Shown: positions 12,701 through 16,673 of the stretch, piece after piece
How positions within the stretch are numbered: the first letter of the stretch is position 1
Layout of the letters: each line of letters starts with the position of its first letter
Assembly (NCBI GenBank): GCA_030594725.1
Contig: JAUVEQ010000015.1
Coordinates: forward strand, 1 to 16,673
Source: Methanobacteriota archaeon
GTDB taxonomy: Archaea; Thermoplasmatota; DTKX01; GCA-020343715
Reading direction: 5' to 3'
Length of the DNA: 16,673 nucleotides
Notes under the pieces: generated by a model
What the model saw: only the letters and a program-made list of their open reading frames with translations
Told to the model about the DNA's origin: nothing
Database searches by the model: none
Made by a program: the position numbers and the translations under genes

Positions 12701-14042
12701 ACCTCAACGCCTCCGTGGGTGATCGCCCCGCGGCCGTCCTCGCGGGATATGCGGCCGCCAGGGCGGCCGAGCCCAGGGCCAGTGCGGCAGCCCCGACCAG
12801 TATCCATGCCTGCAACGAGATTGGGGCGAGGAACACACCCGAGCCTCCCGTCGTCTCGTGCAGGTGACCGAACAGCAGCGAGACGCCAGTCCCCGCCACC
12901 AGGCCGATCGCCAGGCCTATGCTGGCAAGGACCATGACCTCCAGCAGGACGAGCCTGGAGACACGGCGGCGGCCGATGCCCACGGCCCGCAGTGTCGCTA
13001 TCTCGCGCCTCCTGTCGGTCACGGCCACCAGTGTGGTGTCGGAGACCCCGGCCACGAGCATGACGACCATCACCGCGGTGACCACCAGCAGCCACCCCTC
13101 CAGGGCACGGGAGGCGCTCCCGTAGGCGGACTGGAACGCCTCGACGTTCCATGCGTCGTCGGTGCCGGTGATGCCAGGGAGAGCCGCGGCCAGGTCCGCC
13201 TCCAGGTCCCGGACGTCGACCCTCGTTCCGTCCTCGATGGTCAGCACGACCTGGGGGTAGAAGATGGTCAGCACGCCCATCCCGCCGTCCATCCTCCACT
13301 GGTCCATACGAAGGAGGAGGGGCTTGATGGGAACGAATATCCCGTGATCGAGCTCGTTGCCCAGTCCGGGAGCGAGCACCCCGACGACCCTGGCATCGTA
13401 CGGCCCCCTGGGAGGCGCGGTGACCTGGGTCTTGCCCTCCAACGGGTAATCCGCAGCCGAGGGCATCCACCATGGGTCGACGCTGTCGTCGGGACCGACC
13501 GAGATCACGGAGCCCTCCGTCGCTTGGGGGTAAAGGTCCTTGTAGGCGCGATAGCCCAGGACGCAGGTCAGGTTGTCGTAGTCCGTGAAGTCCCCGGGCG
13601 TGACCAGGTGCCGGCCCCACTCGAGGGGTGAGGATGGGTCATAGGGGGGGGTGAAGAAGGTGCCGTTCGGACCGTCATCGATGCCCCAGAGCCAGATCGG
13701 CCTGTCCGAGGCCGTGGATGAGACGCCCAGCTGGGCCCTGGTGGTCGTATGGTGGGGGACGCCTGTCGTCCCCTGGGACTGGAGACCGATGACGGAGATC
13801 AGGAACACGTCGTCCGTGCCGAAGGGCGTGGGGGAGCCGCTCACCAGGTACAGGTTGACGGGACGCTCCTTGTCCAGCTCCTCCTCGATGAACCCGCTGA
13901 GACCGGCGGACATGCTGCCGAAGAGGACGAAGAAGGCCACGGCGATGGCGATGCCCGCGACGATCAGTCCCGACCGCGCGGGCCGGGACCGGAGCTGCCG
14001 CATCACGTATCGTCGAGGGCTAAGAGGGTCGGTCCCGGTCAC
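12693..14042 (-). CDS. ABC transporter permease, FtsX/MacB type (first of pair)
   Basis: An FtsX/MacB-type permease of 449 residues from the chosen start. Transmembrane segments lie at about 24-46, 317-341, 367-392 and 411-432, with a large extracytoplasmic domain between the first two. The FtsX domain shows DRRREIATLRAVGIGRRRV (343-361) and ends AYPARTAAGRSPTEALRYE. It is only distantly similar to the other permease, mainly in the FtsX domain, so the complex is likely a heterodimer. The frame is open to a TTG at 14072, but the TATA box at 14079-14087 predicts transcription starting near 14056, so the GTG at 14042 is preferred; a GTG/ATG pair at 14006/14003 is also possible. It lies downstream of the giant surface protein gene on the same strand. 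Confidence 0.88.
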   Translation of the reverse strand: MTGTDPLSPRRYVMRQLRSRPARSGLIVAGIAIAVAFFVLFGSMSAGLSGFIEEELDKERPVNLYLVSGSPTPFGTDDVFLISVIGLQSQGTTGVPHHTTTRAQLGVSSTASDRPIWLWGIDDGPNGTFFTPPYDPSSPLEWGRHLVTPGDFTDYDNLTCVLGYRAYKDLYPQATEGSVISVGPDDSVDPWWMPSAADYPLEGKTQVTAPPRGPYDARVVGVLAPGLGNELDHGIFVPIKPLLLRMDQWRMDGGMGVLTIFYPQVVLTIEDGTRVDVRDLEADLAAALPGITGTDDAWNVEAFQSAYGSASRALEGWLLVVTAVMVVMLVAGVSDTTLVAVTDRRREIATLRAVGIGRRRVSRLVLLEVMVLASIGLAIGLVAGTGVSLLFGHLHETTGGSGVFLAPISLQAWILVGAAALALGSAALAAAYPARTAAGRSPTEALRYE

Positions 14043-14078
14043 GTCGCTGCCCCGTTCCCGTGCGATGGCCAATATCCG

Positions 14079-14087
14079 TATATATGG
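14079..14087 (-). promoter_or_regulatory. TATA box of the ABC operon
   Basis: The minus strand reads CATATATAC in the 40-base gap between the surface-protein stop (14113) and the permease frame. Its spacing predicts transcription start near 14056. The ABC genes can therefore be transcribed independently of the upstream gene, although read-through is also possible. Confidence 0.5.
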
Positions 14088-14112
14088 CTATTGGTCCCAT
14101 CCTTTTCGGTCC

Positions 14113-16673
14113 TCATCGCTCCATGTCGCTCCCGCGACGGCCTTTCAGGTACATGTATCCCGCGCCGGCAGCGATCGCGATGATGAGGACGGCAGCCAGG
14201 AGCGCCGCCGTGGAGGTGCCGGTCGATGGGGGGGGCGTGGGTTCGGAGGGTTCCTGCGGATTCTTGCGTTCCACCGAGTTGACGATCTTTGCCTCGTTGC
14301 CGGCCTGGTCGGTGGAGATCACGGTGATGTTCTGGACACCGATCTCCAGGTCGACCTTATGGGAGAACAGGCCCTTGTCGTTGATGGCCGCCTCCTCGCC
14401 GTTGACCGTCACGTTGGCGCCCACGTCCGTCCGGCCGTCGACGTTCACGCTGTCCTCCTCGGTAATGTACCCGTTCAGGGGGAACAGGACGATGAGGGAG
14501 GGGGGTTCGGTGTCCAGGATCAGGTGGACCACCTCCTCGGCCTTGTTCCCGAGGATGTCCCGGGCCAAGACGGCGATGATGTTCTCTCCCGACCCGAGCT
14601 GGACCACCGCTGCCCAAAGGCCGTCCTCGTCCACCTCGATGATGGTCCCTTCGACGGTGAGCGTCACGTCGGGGTCGGTGACCCCCTCGATCTGGTACTC
14701 CACCTCGTTGGTGATCATGTAGTCGTACTCGGGTCGCGTGATCTCCAGCAGCGGGGGCTGGGTCCGACGGATGACGGTGACGTTCACCTCGGCCTCGTTG
14801 CCCGCGGCGTCGATGGCGACCACGATGATGAGGTTGGTGCCCTCCACAAGGCCAACGGTGGACTCGTACGCGCCGCCCACGGGGAGCACGAAGTTGCCAC
14901 CCACTGAGAGTTTGAGGCCCTCCTCATCCTCGACCATGCCCGCGACCTTCACCTGGTCATCCTTGGTGAGCAGGCCCTCCTCGGGCTCGTCTATGGTGAC
15001 GAAGGGTGGCGTGGTGTCCAATCTCACCGTCCTGAAGACGATGGACGGGTTGCCGGCCGGGTCCCGGGCCGTCACCTCCAGCAGGTTGGTGCCCTCGTCC
15101 AGCTCCACCTCAAGGCTGAACCCGCCATCGGACCCGACGGTGGTGTTGTAGGGTCCCACGCTGACGGTGGCGCCCGGTTCGCTGCGGCCGAGGATGGTCA
15201 GCATCGGGTCGTTGGTCAGGTAATGGTCTGGCGGGGCATCTATGTAGAGGGGTGGCGGGTTGGTGTCGAGGGTAACGTTCCTCAGGATGAGACGTTCATT
15301 GCCAGCAAGGTCCCGGGCCTCCACCTTGATCACGTTGGGGCCCTCGGGCACCGAGACGGTGGTGCTGAATGAGAGGTCGGCCTCGATGCTCACGGGAGCG
15401 CCGTTCACCCATATCTCTAGGTCCGGCTCCAGGGCCTTCCCCTCGACGATGATGGGGTTGGCGTTGGTGAGCAGGCCCTCCTCTGGTCGGACCACCACGA
15501 GGCGCGGGGGCTCTGTGTCGATGGTGATGTTCACCGTTGCGTTGCCCAGCATGCCTGCCACGTCCTCGCCCTGGACCGTGATCGTGTGGTCCCCGTCGGG
15601 GACGGAGAGGAGCTTGGAGAACGTGGTCACCTTCCCAAGGTCGGTCCATTCCTCGTCGTCCAGTCGGATGCGGACCATGAGCAGGCCGCTCCCTCCGTCG
15701 TTGGCCGTCCCGGTCACCCTCACGATGCTCTCGGCCAGGAGCGCGCCCTCCTCGGGTTCGGTGATGGCCACATCGGGGATGTGGGCATCCACCAAAATGA
15801 TGAGGATGTTCCGGTCCCGGTCGACCGTCTCCACCTGGGTGGAGCTCTCTGAGTTCTTCGAGGCGGTGCATCTGTAGGGGGACCATCGGTTGACCTTCTC
15901 GTCCAACATCGACCATTCCTCGATGTTGAACAGGTTGATGTGGCCGTTGAAGTTGGTATCCATCTCCTTGTAGACCGTGCCGTCGAAGTCGGAGGCCAGG
16001 ACCACGTGGGCCCTGTTGACGGTGACCCCGGACTGCCACTTCACGTCGATGTCCACGCGCCACCAGACCTTGATGTGGCCCGACTGGTACACGAGACCGG
16101 AGACGTATCCCACCGTGGTGTCGTAGCAGTCGATGCGTGCGCGACGGACGGCCAGGTCGGCGTCGGTGCTGCCGGTTATCGTGCAGCTGCGCAGGTTGAT
16201 GGTGAGGTCCTCCGCGTAGAAGCCCTCGGAGGTGCTGTCCTTTATCACCAGGTCGTTGAACGTGTAGGTCTGGGTCAGGGGAGCCAGGTTGTCTCCCGCC
16301 AGGAAGATGCCCACCCTGTTGTCCTCGATCGTGTTGTCCTCGATCCTGGGCTTGAGCTTCATGGCGTTCACGCGGATGCCAGCCTGACCGTTCCCTTGCA
16401 CCATGTTGTCGGTGATCTCGACGGTGTTCATGCTCACCGTCCAGATGCCGTTGTCCCCGTTGCGCAGCACGTCGTTCTCGAGGATGTAGATCTCGGCCTC
16501 GATCTTGTCTGCGGCGATATCGGTGGCGGCGATTATGCCCGAGCCTGTGTTGTCCCATACGGTGTTGTCCTGCACCGTCAGAAGGCCCCTTGTGAACAGG
16601 TTGAGTGCGTTGCCGTCGTTGTCACGGAGCACGTTCCTGGTGACCTTGAGGGTACTGACGTTGGACTCTCCCC
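14113..16673 (-). CDS. Giant anchored beta-helix plus Ig-repeat surface protein (N-terminus cut off)
   Basis: The frame runs open through the right edge, so 852 C-terminal residues are visible and the start lies outside; the GTG at 16632 is internal. Visible residues 1 to about 200 are right-handed parallel beta-helix coils (NVLRDNDGNALNL, DNTVWDNTGSGI, DNMVQGNGQAGIRV, DNTIEDNRVGIFL). About 200-290 is a beta-sandwich starting VWWRVDIDVKWQSG, resembling carboxypeptidase regulatory domains. Six Ig-like repeats of about 85 residues follow (297-803). A Pro/Thr linker (EPSEPTPPPSTGTST), a membrane segment (about 819-841) and a basic GRR tail end the protein. Several beta-helix residues match the pattern of the plus-strand protein at 3475-4953. 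It is probably a surface adhesin, stalk or glycan-binding protein; no catalytic domain is visible in this part. The stop lies 40 bases upstream of the permease frame. Confidence 0.88.
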   Translation of the reverse strand, partial: GESNVSTLKVTRNVLRDNDGNALNLFTRGLLTVQDNTVWDNTGSGIIAATDIAADKIEAEIYILENDVLRNGDNGIWTVSMNTVEITDNMVQGNGQAGIRVNAMKLKPRIEDNTIEDNRVGIFLAGDNLAPLTQTYTFNDLVIKDSTSEGFYAEDLTINLRSCTITGSTDADLAVRRARIDCYDTTVGYVSGLVYQSGHIKVWWRVDIDVKWQSGVTVNRAHVVLASDFDGTVYKEMDTNFNGHINLFNIEEWSMLDEKVNRWSPYRCTASKNSESSTQVETVDRDRNILIILVDAHIPDVAITEPEEGALLAESIVRVTGTANDGGSGLLMVRIRLDDEEWTDLGKVTTFSKLLSVPDGDHTITVQGEDVAGMLGNATVNITIDTEPPRLVVVRPEEGLLTNANPIIVEGKALEPDLEIWVNGAPVSIEADLSFSTTVSVPEGPNVIKVEARDLAGNERLILRNVTLDTNPPPLYIDAPPDHYLTNDPMLTILGRSEPGATVSVGPYNTTVGSDGGFSLEVELDEGTNLLEVTARDPAGNPSIVFRTVRLDTTPPFVTIDEPEEGLLTKDDQVKVAGMVEDEEGLKLSVGGNFVLPVGGAYESTVGLVEGTNLIIVVAIDAAGNEAEVNVTVIRRTQPPLLEITRPEYDYMITNEVEYQIEGVTDPDVTLTVEGTIIEVDEDGLWAAVVQLGSGENIIAVLARDILGNKAEEVVHLILDTEPPSLIVLFPLNGYITEEDSVNVDGRTDVGANVTVNGEEAAINDKGLFSHKVDLEIGVQNITVISTDQAGNEAKIVNSVERKNPQEPSEPTPPPSTGTSTAALLAAVLIIAIAAGAGYMYLKGRRGSDMER
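14263..15783 (-). repeat. Six tandem Ig-like domain repeats
   Basis: These are protein-level repeats within the surface protein. Repeat boundaries are about 15783-15514, 15513-15262, 15261-15007, 15006-14758, 14757-14509 and 14508-14263. Most units begin D-T-x-P-P-x-[LVF] and carry [EA]-G-x-[LI]-[TL] near the start. Most also contain V-x-V-x-G and a D/E-G-x-N-x-I/L-x-V-x-A-x-D-x-A-G-N ending, a pattern seen in bacterial Ig-like and glucodextranase-B-like domains. Copies are well diverged (for example AGMLGN, AGNERL, AGNPSI, AGNEAE, LGNKAE, AGNEAK), so this is an old expansion, not a recent DNA duplication. Confidence 0.8.

Noticed and set aside
13651..14907. Plus-strand open frame across the permease / surface-protein junction
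   Set aside because: It is antisense to two recognised genes and their intergenic promoter, with no recognisable domain.
16630..16632. GTG at 16632 as the start of the right-edge surface protein
   Set aside because: The frame continues open to the window end with residues that extend the same beta-helix repeat, so this GTG is an internal valine codon.
1..16673. Mobile elements, CRISPR arrays, phage genes or restriction systems
   Set aside because: I looked for transposase or integrase motifs, regularly spaced repeats and terminal inverted repeats and saw none. The only short tandem repeat is the one at 10504-10551.

Overview
The window looks like a GC-rich archaeal chromosome, most likely a euryarchaeon of the Thermoplasmatota type; I cannot place it more finely from sequence alone. 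The archaeal markers are RpoK (Rpb6-like), an archaeal-type S2, a three-OB-fold RPA with a zinc finger and its OB/winged-helix partner, a DUF131-type membrane protein, a MEMO-family protein, and TATA boxes at the spacing expected for archaeal, often leaderless, transcripts. The many PKD, parallel beta-helix and Ig-like surface proteins with a single C-terminal anchor fit that assignment. I saw no insertion sequence, integrase, phage gene or CRISPR array.

Layout. Positions 1-147 hold no gene, only C-runs and a T-run. 148-585 (+) is a small DUF131-like membrane protein. 671-2962 (+) is a two-gene replication operon: RPA and its partner, the second GTG following the first stop directly. 2969-3373 (-) is methylmalonyl-CoA epimerase. 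Divergent from it, 3475-4953 (+) is an anchored parallel beta-helix protein. 4966-5550 (-) is a flavodoxin-fold protein with a four-cysteine motif. 5609-5684 (-) is tRNA-Val(UAC). 5812-8523 (-) is a secreted five-PKD-domain protein with a C-terminal anchor. The divergent intergenic region 8524-8807 leads into a conserved information-processing operon on + : rpoK, rpsB and a MEMO-family gene (8808-10485). After a short tandem-repeat spacer, the rest lies on the minus strand. In transcription order it reads: a very large beta-helix plus Ig-repeat anchored protein (14113 to beyond the right edge), an FtsX-type permease, an ABC ATPase and a second FtsX-type permease (10579-14042).

How it fits together. 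There are two housekeeping islands, single-stranded DNA binding and rpoK/rpsB/MEMO. They are set among genes for the cell surface. Three large exported, single-anchor proteins and a MacB/LolCDE-like ABC module sit within about 13 kb. Two of the surface proteins share the same order of modules: a beta-helix, then a carboxypeptidase-regulatory-like beta-sandwich that begins with a Trp-Trp motif. The ABC module has one ATPase and two dissimilar permeases in overlapping frames, directly downstream of one of these surface proteins. That pairing is the best candidate here for an undescribed envelope system, but the functional link is inference.

The most curious sequence-level detail is rpoK. It has no in-frame ATG, GTG or TTG before its conserved core, yet a good Shine-Dalgarno match sits at the right distance from a CTG.
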